12,925 nucleotides of DNA from Beijerinckiaceae bacterium (GTDB taxonomy: Bacteria > Pseudomonadota > Alphaproteobacteria > Rhizobiales > Beijerinckiaceae). Position 1 is the first letter of the stretch, and every line of letters begins with the position of its first letter. The translations under genes and the position numbers were made by a program. Below, piece after piece: positions 1-6,398 of this stretch. Under the pieces are notes generated by a model. It made no database searches, was not told the DNA's origin, and saw only the letters and a program-made list of their open reading frames with translations. Location of the stretch: NCBI GenBank assembly GCA_947456315.1, contig CANGRU010000015.1, positions 1-12,925 of the forward strand. Direction: 5' to 3'.

Positions 1-261
1 GATCCGTTTGCCTCAGCACCCTATCTGGCGCGCGGCCAAAGTCTGATCATTGTCGGCAAATATGACGCGGCGATTGAAGATTTCAACGCAACGCTGAATG
101 TCGACAATAAAAACGGCGATGCTTGGGCGGGCTTGGGTCTGGCTTATGAGCGCCAGGGCAATCGCCCGAAGGCGATTGAATCCTACCAGCGCGCTCTGGT
201 CGTCGATAACAGCAACAAAATGGCCCGCGATGGTCTCGCCCGCTTAGGGACCCGCGCTTAG
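1..261 (+). CDS. TPR-repeat protein, C-terminal part only (5' end outside window)
   Basis: Frame 1 is open from the window edge to TAG at 259-261 and gives 86 residues, so the start lies outside. About two tetratricopeptide repeats can be read. The first covers roughly residues 6-38 (ARGQSLIIVGKYDAAIEDF, then a helix ending in NVDN). The second covers roughly 39-72 (GDAWAGLGLAYERQGN, then PKAIESYQRALVVD). The spacing of Ala, Gly, Tyr and the closing Pro-like turns fits the family. TPRs are protein-protein interaction scaffolds; no enzymatic domain is visible in this fragment, and its partner or location in the cell cannot be told. The stop overlaps the stop of the convergent pyk gene by four bases (TTAG), leaving no room for a separate terminator. 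Confidence 0.85.
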   Translation, partial: DPFASAPYLARGQSLIIVGKYDAAIEDFNATLNVDNKNGDAWAGLGLAYERQGNRPKAIESYQRALVVDNSNKMARDGLARLGTRA

Positions 262-1664
262 CGCTCGGGCCCTGTAAAGGCGATCCGCACCATATTGGTG
301 GCACCCGGCGTTCCGAACGGAACACCGGCCACGATGATGACGCGATCACCCTCTTTGGAAAAACCTTCGCGGTTTGAAAATTTGCACGCGCGCATGGCCA
401 TATCATCCAGGTCGCTTGCATCTTTCGTCACAACGGGATGAACGCCCCACACCAGCGTCAAACGACGCGCCGTGTTGCGATTGGGCGTGAGCGCCAGCAC
501 CGGTGGTTGTGGGCGTTCGCGGGCAATGCGCAAAGCGGTCGAGCCTGACGATGTCCAGGCAATCACGGCTTTCAGATCAAGCGTCTCGGCCACGTCACGC
601 GCAGCAACGGCAATCGCATCCGCGCCTGTGGCTTCGGGTGCCGCGCGTTGTGCATTGATCACGGTGCGGAAGACGGGATCGGTTTCGACCTCTTCGGCAA
701 TGCGGTTCATCATCGTCACCGCTTCAACCGGATATTGTCCCGCAGCGCTTTCTGCTGACAGCATGACAGCATCCGCACCCTCAAACACCGCGGTAGCGAC
801 ATCAGAGACTTCGGCACGCGTCGGGACGGGCGAGGTAATCATCGATTCCAGCATTTGCGTGGCGACGACAACCGGCTTGCCGAGACGGCGCGCCATGCGG
901 GTGATGCGCTTTTGCAGACCCGGCACTTTTTCAACCGGCATTTCAACGCCGAGATCACCGCGCGCAACCATCAGTGCATCAGACATTTCGACAATCTCGT
1001 CGAGACGCGCGATGGCCTGCGGCTTTTCGATCTTGGCCAACACATAAGCGCGGCCGCGCACGATCTTTTTCACTTCGGCAATATCATCCGCACGCTGCAC
1101 AAAAGAGACCGCGATCCAGTCGACGCCCACATGCAGCGCAGCATCAAGATCCGAACGATCTTTTTCGGTCATGGCGGAGACGGGGATTTCCGTATCGGGC
1201 AGACTGACGCCTTTGCGATTGGAAATGCGGCCGGCCACATCAACCACACAAACAGCGCGGCCTTTGGCGACTTCGGTCACATGCAAACGCACCTTGCCGT
1301 CATCGATGAGAACGGTATGGCCGGGGCGCAGAGCTGCAAGTATCTCAGGGTGTGGCAGATGCACACGCAGATCGTCACCCGGTGCCTTGTCGGCATCAAG
1401 AATGAATTTCGCTCCCGAGACAAGATCAACCCCGCCATCGGTGAATTGCCCCACGCGCAATTTGGGGCCTTGCAAATCAGCCAGAATGCCAATCGGGCGA
1501 CCGACTTCTTTTTCCAAAGCGCGAATGGTCTGCACGCGCTCTTGCAGCATGTCGTGACTGGTGTGGCTCATATTGATGCGAAACACATCAACACCTGCCT
1601 GCACGAGCTTTTTCACCACGGCGGGATCTTGCGAGGCAGGACCCAGCGTCGCCAGAATCTTCAC
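258..1664 (-). CDS. pyk: pyruvate kinase
   Basis: Converts phosphoenolpyruvate and ADP to pyruvate and ATP, the last step of glycolysis, in the cytoplasm. The 468 residues begin at the KILATLGPAS strand and carry RINMSH (29-34) and DLQGPKLR (63-70). The active-site signature YVLAKIEKPQA has Lys211 and Glu213, followed by MVARGDLGVE (232-241), ATQMLESM (268-275) and MLSAESAAGQYP (301-312). The C-terminal domain is complete, so the length is near normal. The start is odd. GTG at 1664-1662 is the first usual start codon in frame, but the family normally begins about six residues earlier with M-R-R-L-R-R-V. Those residues are encoded here (RRRLRRV), with AGG where ATG is expected. CTG at 1673-1671 is another possible start. 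The gene follows the DUF1036 gene by nine codons in the same frame, probably as one transcript. Confidence 0.95.
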   Translation of the reverse strand: MKILATLGPASQDPAVVKKLVQAGVDVFRINMSHTSHDMLQERVQTIRALEKEVGRPIGILADLQGPKLRVGQFTDGGVDLVSGAKFILDADKAPGDDLRVHLPHPEILAALRPGHTVLIDDGKVRLHVTEVAKGRAVCVVDVAGRISNRKGVSLPDTEIPVSAMTEKDRSDLDAALHVGVDWIAVSFVQRADDIAEVKKIVRGRAYVLAKIEKPQAIARLDEIVEMSDALMVARGDLGVEMPVEKVPGLQKRITRMARRLGKPVVVATQMLESMITSPVPTRAEVSDVATAVFEGADAVMLSAESAAGQYPVEAVTMMNRIAEEVETDPVFRTVINAQRAAPEATGADAIAVAARDVAETLDLKAVIAWTSSGSTALRIARERPQPPVLALTPNRNTARRLTLVWGVHPVVTKDASDLDDMAMRACKFSNREGFSKEGDRVIIVAGVPFGTPGATNMVRIAFTGPER

Positions 1665-1677
1665 ACGGCGCAGACGT

Positions 1678-1693
1678 CTCCTGCCGAAATCCT
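1678..1693 (-). promoter_or_regulatory. two competing ribosome-binding sites that decide the pyk start
   Basis: Reading the minus strand, AGGA lies at 1693-1690, overlapping the DUF1036 stop TAG. It is seven bases upstream of an AGG codon (1682-1680) that sits where homologues have ATG. A second purine run, AGGAG (1682-1678), is created by that same AGG codon. It lies 13 bases from the GTG at 1664 and 4 bases from a CTG at 1673. The first site has ideal spacing for the missing ATG; the second is slightly too far from or too near the alternatives. Which one is used cannot be decided from sequence alone. Confidence 0.5.
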
Positions 1694-2129
1694 ATCTTTG
1701 TCCGGGCTGGTTGGTGTCGGTCAGCTGGACTGTCCAGCTGCGCGCATCCTTGCCTGTATCAATTTCAAAAAAGCCTGTGCGGTCAAAGCCGCGCACGAGA
1801 CAATTCTCGCGGCCTTCAATGCGGAACTCGCGGTCGCGCGTGCACATATAGGCCTTGCCCTTCCACTCGCCGCCGCGCTCATCCATCGCATAGACGTAAT
1901 AATATTGAGCAGCGAGCGACCCGCGCAGCAAAGTTTCACACGCCCCTTGCTTCAAGTTCCACCAGCCTTCCGTGACCCACGTCTGGCCATCGGTATAGGC
2001 AATGGCGACACTGGCGCGGCTGGAGGCATTGTTGCACAGACGGAAATCCGCCAGCGCCGCACCGCGGCCGAGCGTCAGAAACACAAGACCTGCAGTGGAG
2101 ATGAAAGTGCAAATTCGCGAAAGCAACAT
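1692..2129 (-). CDS. secreted or periplasmic DUF1036 protein
   Basis: A 145-residue protein whose first 27 or so residues form a signal peptide: basic start, hydrophobic run (FISTAGLVFLTLG), then a likely cut after GAALA before DFRLCNN. The mature part matches the DUF1036 pattern: FRLCNN, aromatic strands (GWWNL, QYYYVYAMDE), and four cysteines in the mature chain (in LCNN, GACE, YMCT and ENCL) that could form two disulfides in the periplasm. The family has no established function. An ATG 42 codons upstream (2255) is open, but it would put a non-hydrophobic stretch ahead of the signal peptide, so the ATG at 2129 was chosen. No strong Shine-Dalgarno is visible there. It sits directly upstream of pyk in the same frame, a pairing I recall from other Rhizobiales. 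The two jobs have no obvious link. Confidence 0.8.
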   Translation of the reverse strand: MLLSRICTFISTAGLVFLTLGRGAALADFRLCNNASSRASVAIAYTDGQTWVTEGWWNLKQGACETLLRGSLAAQYYYVYAMDERGGEWKGKAYMCTRDREFRIEGRENCLVRGFDRTGFFEIDTGKDARSWTVQLTDTNQPGQR

Positions 2130-2307
2130 GACAACCGACGTTTGACCGATAGGCCCGAAGGGCTGATTCGGCACATTTGAACCATTTCGCACCCATCCTG
2201 TCAGGTCTGTCGCCCGCAAACAATGACCCGCAAGTCCTCGCATGATTGTGCGCACGAGACCCCTTGAATCTCTGGCCTTGGGGCGACGGGGCGCCTAAAT
2301 TGCCACC
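2130..2307. other. divergent intergenic region between DUF1036/pyk and the amidohydrolase operon
   Basis: These 178 bases separate two divergent transcription units and must hold their promoters. The only clear structure is a short dyad, GCCC-GAA-GGGC at 2153-2163. A TTGAAT at 2263-2268 could be a -35 box for the rightward genes, but no matching -10 box is evident. No gene or conserved RNA motif is seen. Confidence 0.4.
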
Positions 2308-3144
2308 ATGCCTGCCTCGAGCCCCACAGTTTCGTCTTTTGCGCCTCTGCGCCGCCTTGAAGGCCGTCTGGAGGCCGGCGCGCTGTTTCTCTGTGATCAT
2401 GCCAGCCCGGCCTTGCCGCAGGCCTATGGCGACTTGGGGCTCAGCCCTGAGCATTTTACCCGCCATATTGCCTATGACATTGGTGCGGCCGCGCTCACGC
2501 AAGGGCTTGCCGCGCAATTCGAGGCGCCGGCGCTGGTGACAACCTTTTCGCGCCTGCTGATCGACCCCAATCGGGGGGCCGACGACCCGACCTTGGTCAT
2601 GCGCATTTCAGACCGCGCGCTGATCCCCGGCAATGCGCAGATTGATGCGCATGAGATCGAACAGCGCAAACAGCTTTACTGGCAGCCCTACCGCGATGCG
2701 ATCCGCGACACGACGGCACAGATGCGCACAACGGGTGTCATTCCGGCGCTGATCTCGATCCATTCGTTCACGCCCATCTGGCGTGGCACACAACGCCCCT
2801 GGCAAGCGGCGGTGTTGTGGGATTGTGATGACCGGCTGGCGGCGCCTGTTTTGCAGGGACTTCGGGCACAAGGCATCGTGACGGGCGACAATGAGCCCTA
2901 TGACGGGGCCTTGCGTGGTGACACGATGTTTGACCACGGAACGCTGCCGGGCCTGCCCCATATTCTCATCGAAGTCAGGCAAGATCTGATTGCCGATGAG
3001 GCCGGTGTGGCAGAATGGATAACACGCCTGACACCCGTCTTGCGACACGCGCTCGCATCACCCAGCGCGCATGAGATCACCTATTATCCGAGCCGCGCGG
3101 CCTCGCCCGCACAGCTCGCCAAACTGCGGGAGCACATGACATGA
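2308..3144 (+). CDS. N-formylglutamate amidohydrolase family protein
   Basis: A 278-residue cytoplasmic protein of the FGase family, zinc-dependent amidohydrolases. The best-known member, HutG, splits N-formylglutamate into formate and glutamate. Family marks in order are CDHAS (29-33), TFSRLLIDPNR (79-89), IHSFTP (151-156), DNEPYDG (194-200) and IEVRQDL (221-227). The Asp/His/Glu groups are the likely metal and catalytic residues. The start is fixed by an in-frame TAA four codons upstream (2296-2298); no Shine-Dalgarno is visible. No hut genes are nearby, so a role in histidine breakdown is doubtful and the true substrate is unknown. The stop overlaps the next start as ATGA, so it is probably translationally coupled to the DUF1244 gene. 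Confidence 0.88.
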   Translation: MPASSPTVSSFAPLRRLEGRLEAGALFLCDHASPALPQAYGDLGLSPEHFTRHIAYDIGAAALTQGLAAQFEAPALVTTFSRLLIDPNRGADDPTLVMRISDRALIPGNAQIDAHEIEQRKQLYWQPYRDAIRDTTAQMRTTGVIPALISIHSFTPIWRGTQRPWQAAVLWDCDDRLAAPVLQGLRAQGIVTGDNEPYDGALRGDTMFDHGTLPGLPHILIEVRQDLIADEAGVAEWITRLTPVLRHALASPSAHEITYYPSRAASPAQLAKLREHMT

Positions 3145-3452
3145 GCATCGATACCAAAACACAGACCGAGCTGGAGGCTGCAGCCTTTCGCCGCCTTGTC
3201 TCCCATCTGCGCAATCGCACCGATGTGCAAAACATCGACATGATGAATCTGGCGGGCTTTTGCCGCAATTGCCTGTCGAACTGGATGAAAGATGCCGCCG
3301 AGGAGCGCGGCCTTGCCATGTCCAAGGATGAGGCGCGCGCGCAGGTCTATGGCATGCCGTTTGAAGAATGGAAGGCCAAATACCAGACCGAGGCGACTCC
3401 CGAGCAGAAAGCGGCTTTTGCCAACACTCCGGCCGGAAAAGGCCAGCACTAA
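3141..3452 (+). CDS. DUF1244 domain protein
   Basis: A 103-residue, mostly helical protein without signal peptide or membrane segment. It matches the DUF1244 family: an N-terminal helix (AAAFRRLVSHLRNR), then NIDMMNLAGFCRNCLSNW with the conserved pair Cys41 and Cys44, then MSKDEARAQVYGMPFEEWK. The two cysteines two residues apart could bind a metal or form a redox pair, but no biochemical role is established for the family. It starts within the stop of the amidohydrolase gene (ATGA) and ends 123 bases before gapR. The constant pairing with the amidohydrolase suggests a shared process; this is inference. Confidence 0.88.
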   Translation: MSIDTKTQTELEAAAFRRLVSHLRNRTDVQNIDMMNLAGFCRNCLSNWMKDAAEERGLAMSKDEARAQVYGMPFEEWKAKYQTEATPEQKAAFANTPAGKGQH

Positions 3453-3485
3453 GGGGGAAAAGCGGGGATACACGCGCCCGAGCGC

Positions 3486-3514
3486 TTGACGGGGCGGGGC
3501 TGAAGACCCCATCC
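3486..3514 (+). promoter_or_regulatory. weak candidate promoter for gapR
   Basis: TTGACG at 3486-3491 resembles a -35 box. Seventeen bases on, CCATCC (3509-3514) is a poor -10 match. It lies in the 123-base gap between DUF1244 and gapR, where a separate promoter would make sense because gapR is expected at high level. The match is weak and unproven. Confidence 0.2.
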
Positions 3515-3532
3515 ATCCCGCTCCTTTTCACG

Positions 3533-3553
3533 GGGAGGCGCTTGCCGCCTCCC
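3533..3553 (+). other. GC-rich stem-loop just upstream of gapR
   Basis: GGGAGGCG (3533-3540) and CGCCTCCC (3546-3553) form a perfect 8-base-pair stem with a 5-base loop, CTTGC. No T run follows, so a simple intrinsic terminator is unlikely. It ends 22 bases before the gapR start, so it would lie in the gapR leader or act as a processing or attenuation point between DUF1244 and gapR. Confidence 0.55.
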
Positions 3554-3575
3554 GCCTCCGGACACGAGACAGATC

Positions 3576-3818
3576 ATGAGCACCAATTCGGTCGATGCTG
3601 GCCATTTGCGCGCCTTCCTTGAGCGCGTCGAGCGCCTGGAAGAAGAAAAGCGCGCGATCACGGATGACATCAAAGAAGTCTATGCCGAGGCCAAAGGCAC
3701 GGGCTATGACGTGAAAGTCATGCGCAAAATCATCTCGCTGCGCCGCATGGACCGCGACAAGCGTCGTGAAGAAGAAGAGATTCTGGAACTCTATCTCGCA
3801 GCACTCGGCGAAGTGTAA
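3576..3818 (+). CDS. gapR: GapR nucleoid-associated protein (DUF2312)
   Basis: An 80-residue coiled-coil DNA-binding protein. In Caulobacter, GapR binds overtwisted, AT-rich DNA ahead of polymerases and replication forks and stimulates type II topoisomerases. The sequence shows a long N-terminal coiled coil (about 8-39, LRAFLERVERLEEEKRAI), then AKGTGYDVKVMRKIISLRRMD (about 39-59). This segment holds the conserved Lys/Arg residues that contact DNA. A second helix, REEEEILELYLAALG, closes the protein. It is close to full length for the family. The start ATG has only a modest purine run upstream. It is preceded by a GC-rich hairpin and followed within seven bases by a palindromic repeat. The amidohydrolase - DUF1244 - gapR order is one I recall from other Rhizobiales. 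Confidence 0.92.
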   Translation: MSTNSVDAGHLRAFLERVERLEEEKRAITDDIKEVYAEAKGTGYDVKVMRKIISLRRMDRDKRREEEEILELYLAALGEV

Positions 3819-3824
3819 GACAAT

Positions 3825-3915
3825 CGTCTTTGCGAGCGTTAGCGAAGCAACCCAGACAGCGTCACATACGGCTTCTGGGTTGCCACGTCGGGCTTACGCC
3901 CGCCTCGCAATGACG
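3825..3915. repeat. palindromic interspersed repeat (REP/MITE-like)
   Basis: An imperfect inverted repeat of about 90 bases. The left arm (3825-3856) begins CGTCTTTGCGAG and ends GCAACCCAGA. The right arm (3874-3915), read on the minus strand, begins CGTCATTGCGAG and ends GCAACCCAGA. The right arm has extra bases forming an inner hairpin, CGGGC-TTAC-GCCCG (3889-3902). Repeats of this 'TTGCGAG ... GCAA(T/C)CCAG' type are scattered between genes in many Alphaproteobacteria. It fills the gap between convergent gapR and the ABC permease gene. No ORF lies inside, so any movement would need a transposase supplied elsewhere. Confidence 0.75.
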
Positions 3916-3923
3916 GGCTTTTT
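3874..3923 (+). terminator. possible terminator formed by the repeat's right arm plus T run
   Basis: The folded palindrome is followed by GGGC and five T residues (3919-3923), in the right order to stop transcription arriving from gapR. The inner hairpin at 3889-3902 adds stability. The opposite end has no T run, so termination of the leftward ABC transcript would be less efficient. The T run ends on the first base of the permease stop codon. Confidence 0.35.
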
Positions 3924-4696
3924 CAATCGCGCGCGAAATGTCCGATCAGCGCATTCACGCCACCTGCGATCACAAACACCAGGATCAGCAGGGCATAAAG
4001 CCCCGGCATGTCGAAGCGCGTGTAAACCTGCATGATCATATAGCCGAGCCCCTGATTGGAGAGCTTCGTCTCGCCCAGCAGCACGGTGATGATGGCTGTG
4101 CCCATGCCAAGCCGGATGCCGTTCAAAATCGGCACGCGCATCGCTGGCAAATAAATCTTGAACGCCATCTGCCAGACATTGGCACGGAACGAGCGCCCGA
4201 CCCGGATGAGGATCGGATCAATCTGGCGCATGCCGGCGGCTGTTGAGAGCGCAATGGCGAAAAACGCCGACAAAGCACCCAAGGCGATTTTCGAGCCCGG
4301 CCCCACGCCAAACCACATGATCATCACCGGAAACAGAATGATGCGCGGTGTCGGCGAGAGATAATAAACAACCGGCTCGAAGGCGCGCATCAGGAAGCGA
4401 TTGGCGCCCAGCACAATGCCAACTGCAATGCCGATACCCGCACCAATAGCGAGCGAGGCCATCGTCTCGATCATTGTCACCTGCAAATTGCGCCAGAAGA
4501 CCGGATCGATAAGCAATTTGCCGAGCGACACGACAATGGCGAGCAAGGATGGCACAACTTCGCCATAGAAGAGACCGGAGCGTGACAGGCCCTCCCACAC
4601 GCACAAGATAAAAACAGCCACCGCCAGCCGCAGGGCCAGAACATTGCGCGGCGTGGCGGGAATGGATGAAGAGGTCAACGACCCGGCTGCAGCCAT
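3923..4696 (-). CDS. ABC transporter permease, NitT/TauT (SsuC/TauC) family, second permease
   Basis: A 257-residue inner-membrane protein with about six hydrophobic segments, for example at 23-35, 82-98, 119-130, 137-152, 200-207 and 234-250. The coupling loop to the ATPase is visible as VGRSFRANVWQMAFK...LPAMRVPILNGIRLG (about 166-196). The Gly and Leu-Pro of the EAA-like motif are present. This type imports nitrate, sulfonates, taurine, pyrimidine precursors and similar solutes; the substrate cannot be told. The ATG at 4696 was chosen over one at 4753 because it overlaps the previous gene by 22 bases and has GGA about seven bases upstream. The longer version would add a low-complexity tail read from inside the neighbour. 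It is the last gene of the operon. Confidence 0.9.
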   Translation of the reverse strand: MAAAGSLTSSSIPATPRNVLALRLAVAVFILCVWEGLSRSGLFYGEVVPSLLAIVVSLGKLLIDPVFWRNLQVTMIETMASLAIGAGIGIAVGIVLGANRFLMRAFEPVVYYLSPTPRIILFPVMIMWFGVGPGSKIALGALSAFFAIALSTAAGMRQIDPILIRVGRSFRANVWQMAFKIYLPAMRVPILNGIRLGMGTAIITVLLGETKLSNQGLGYMIMQVYTRFDMPGLYALLILVFVIAGGVNALIGHFARD

Positions 4697-5439
4697 GATT
4701 CCACGCGCTCCAGAGCCAAGAAGAAAAGAACCGACACAAGAATGACAAAGCAAATGCCGGCATAGGTGCCCGGCAGATCATACCGCTCCGCCAATTCATT
4801 GATGAGCTGGCCGACACCGCCCAGATTGATGAGATATTCGATCCCGACAATCGTGATCAGCACGAAAGTCCAACTCAAACGGATGCCTGTGAAGATAATC
4901 GGCATGGCCGAGGGCAGCAGGATTTTCCAGAACATCTGCGAGGATGTCATTTTCAGACTGCGCCCGACATTGATCAGCACCGGACGCGTCGAGGCGAGAC
5001 CTTCCACCGTCTTCAGAATGATGGGCGCCAGACCATGCACGAAACCCATGACAATGATGGTTTTGGGCGAGCGCCCAAACAAAACGAGAAACAGCGGAAA
5101 AGCCAGCACAATGGGGGCTGCCGCCAGTGCGCCGATCCAGTCCTCCATCGCCCGCCGCCACAGCGCCGAGCGATAGAGCAGAACACCGATCGGCACGCCC
5201 ACCAGCACGGAAGCGCCGCCGGCAACGAGCATCTCGAAGGCCGTATCCCGACACCGCGCCAAAATATTTTCTTCGACAATGACGCGCTCGAAGGCGAGCA
5301 AAATATCACTGGGGGGCGGGATGATGTAGCGATTGACCACACCGCCGCGGATTAGCGCCTCGAAGACGAGCACGCAGACAACCAGCGTTGCCATGCCAAA
5401 GAGCTCCGGCGTGCGCCGACGCAGAAAAGTCTCAGCCAT
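4675..5439 (-). CDS. ABC transporter permease, NitT/TauT family, first permease
   Basis: A 254-residue membrane protein with hydrophobic segments near 14-29, 72-89, 107-122, 127-142, 190-205 and 227-242. An EAA-type loop, NVGRSLKMTSSQMFWK followed by LPSAMPIIFTGIRL (about 157-188), contacts the ATPase. It differs strongly from the second permease, so the pore is probably a heterodimer. The start ATG (5439) overlaps the stop of the ATPase gene by eight bases (ATGGCTGA), which fixes it. An upstream in-frame ATG at 5592 would run far into the ATPase gene in another frame and lacks membrane character. The upstream Shine-Dalgarno is weak, as expected if translation is coupled. Confidence 0.92.
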   Translation of the reverse strand: MAETFLRRRTPELFGMATLVVCVLVFEALIRGGVVNRYIIPPPSDILLAFERVIVEENILARCRDTAFEMLVAGGASVLVGVPIGVLLYRSALWRRAMEDWIGALAAAPIVLAFPLFLVLFGRSPKTIIVMGFVHGLAPIILKTVEGLASTRPVLINVGRSLKMTSSQMFWKILLPSAMPIIFTGIRLSWTFVLITIVGIEYLINLGGVGQLINELAERYDLPGTYAGICFVILVSVLFFLALERVESWLQPGR

Positions 5440-6286
5440 GGGCTGCACGCCTGCTGGCCGCGCTCTCGGAATCGGCCATGCCGCGCGACGCTTCTTCGCG
5501 CAGATCGTTCCAGATTTCGGCCACGTAATGCCCGAACGCATCCGAACCCACAACGTCAGATGTGCGGGGACGCGGCAGATTGATATCGACAATGCGCTTC
5601 ACCTGACCCGGACGATAGGTCATCACCACAATACGATCTGACAGCTGCACGGCTTCGGTCAGATTATGCGTGATCAGAAGTGTTGTCTGGTTGAGCTCCT
5701 GCTGGATCTGCGTGATCTTGTCACCCAAAAGCAGACGGGTCTGCTCGTCCAAAGCCGCGAAAGGCTCATCCATCAGCAAAATCTTGGGCTGCGAGACAAG
5801 CGTGCGCGCAATCGACACGCGCTGTTTCATGCCACCCGACAATTGCGAGGGAAAAGCATTTTCAAACGAGGCCAGACCGACCATGTCGATGAAATGATGC
5901 GCACGATCCATACGCTCGGATTTCGGCACACCCTGCAACTCAAGCGGAAAGGCGACATTGTCGATGACGGTGCGCCAAGGAAAGGTCGATTCTTCCTGAA
6001 ACACCATGCCGACCGCCGGATGGGGCGCGCTGATGCGCTCCTCGCCAATTTTGACTGCGCCCTCGTAATCGCTGAGCAGGCCGCCGATGATGTTGAACAA
6101 GGTGGATTTGCCACAGCCCGACGGACCGATGACAGACACAAACTCGCCCTGCTTCACACTGAAGGACATGTGATCGACGGCCGTGACAATTTCAGTGCCA
6201 CGCCCGAAGCGTTTGACGACATCATCGACAACAAGTGCCGGCTCTTGCGCGAGCGGTGTCTTTTCAGAGATCGACATGTTTTCCAT
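5432..6286 (-). CDS. ABC transporter ATP-binding protein, NitT/TauT family
   Basis: A 284-residue cytoplasmic ATPase that powers the importer. All motifs are intact: Walker A GPSGCGKST (54-62), Q-loop Gln97 in VFQEES, signature LSGGMKQ (149-155), Walker B ILLMDE (169-174), D-loop ALD (178-180) and switch His207 in THN. FPWRTVIDNVAFPLE (102-116) is typical of the SsuB/TauB/NrtD group. The start may be ATG 6286 or ATG 6277. The latter has GGAAAAC just upstream and gives MSISEKTPL, so it is quite possible. It is the first gene of a three-gene operon with both permeases. No substrate-binding protein gene lies beside it or elsewhere in the window, which is unusual for an importer of this type. Confidence 0.95.
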   Translation of the reverse strand: MENMSISEKTPLAQEPALVVDDVVKRFGRGTEIVTAVDHMSFSVKQGEFVSVIGPSGCGKSTLFNIIGGLLSDYEGAVKIGEERISAPHPAVGMVFQEESTFPWRTVIDNVAFPLELQGVPKSERMDRAHHFIDMVGLASFENAFPSQLSGGMKQRVSIARTLVSQPKILLMDEPFAALDEQTRLLLGDKITQIQQELNQTTLLITHNLTEAVQLSDRIVVMTYRPGQVKRIVDINLPRPRTSDVVGSDAFGHYVAEIWNDLREEASRGMADSESAASRRAAHG

Positions 6287-6368
6287 CCCGAATGAGAATG
6301 CGCGGCGCCCGTTTGCAGGGCTCTACCGCTCATCCCCATGTCGTTTTTGAATATCTTCGTTGTAAGAG

Positions 6369-6397
6369 GAGTAGCCGCAGGGCGACTGACCCGTCAA
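6369..6397 (-). promoter_or_regulatory. weak candidate promoter for the ABC operon
   Basis: On the minus strand TTGACG (6397-6392) is a good -35 match, starting two bases after the DUF882 gene stop. CTACTC (6374-6369), 17 bases on, is a weak -10. The 112-base gap before the ATPase start is the only place for an operon promoter. No clear terminator for the gene upstream was found in the same gap. Confidence 0.25.
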
Positions 6398-6398
6398 C

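Noticed and set aside
855..2180. Plus-strand ORF of 441 codons antisense to pyk and the DUF1036 gene
   Set aside because: It mirrors the pyk frame and crosses the pyk/DUF1036 junction. It shows no domain, and is rich in His/Arg/Gln as expected from an antisense frame in GC-rich DNA.
2130..2255. Longer DUF1036 start at ATG 2255
   Set aside because: It adds 42 non-hydrophobic residues in front of a signal peptide, which would spoil export.
6287..6398. Rho-independent terminator after the DUF882 gene
   Set aside because: Only a 4-base TGAC-GG-GTCA dyad without a T run is present.
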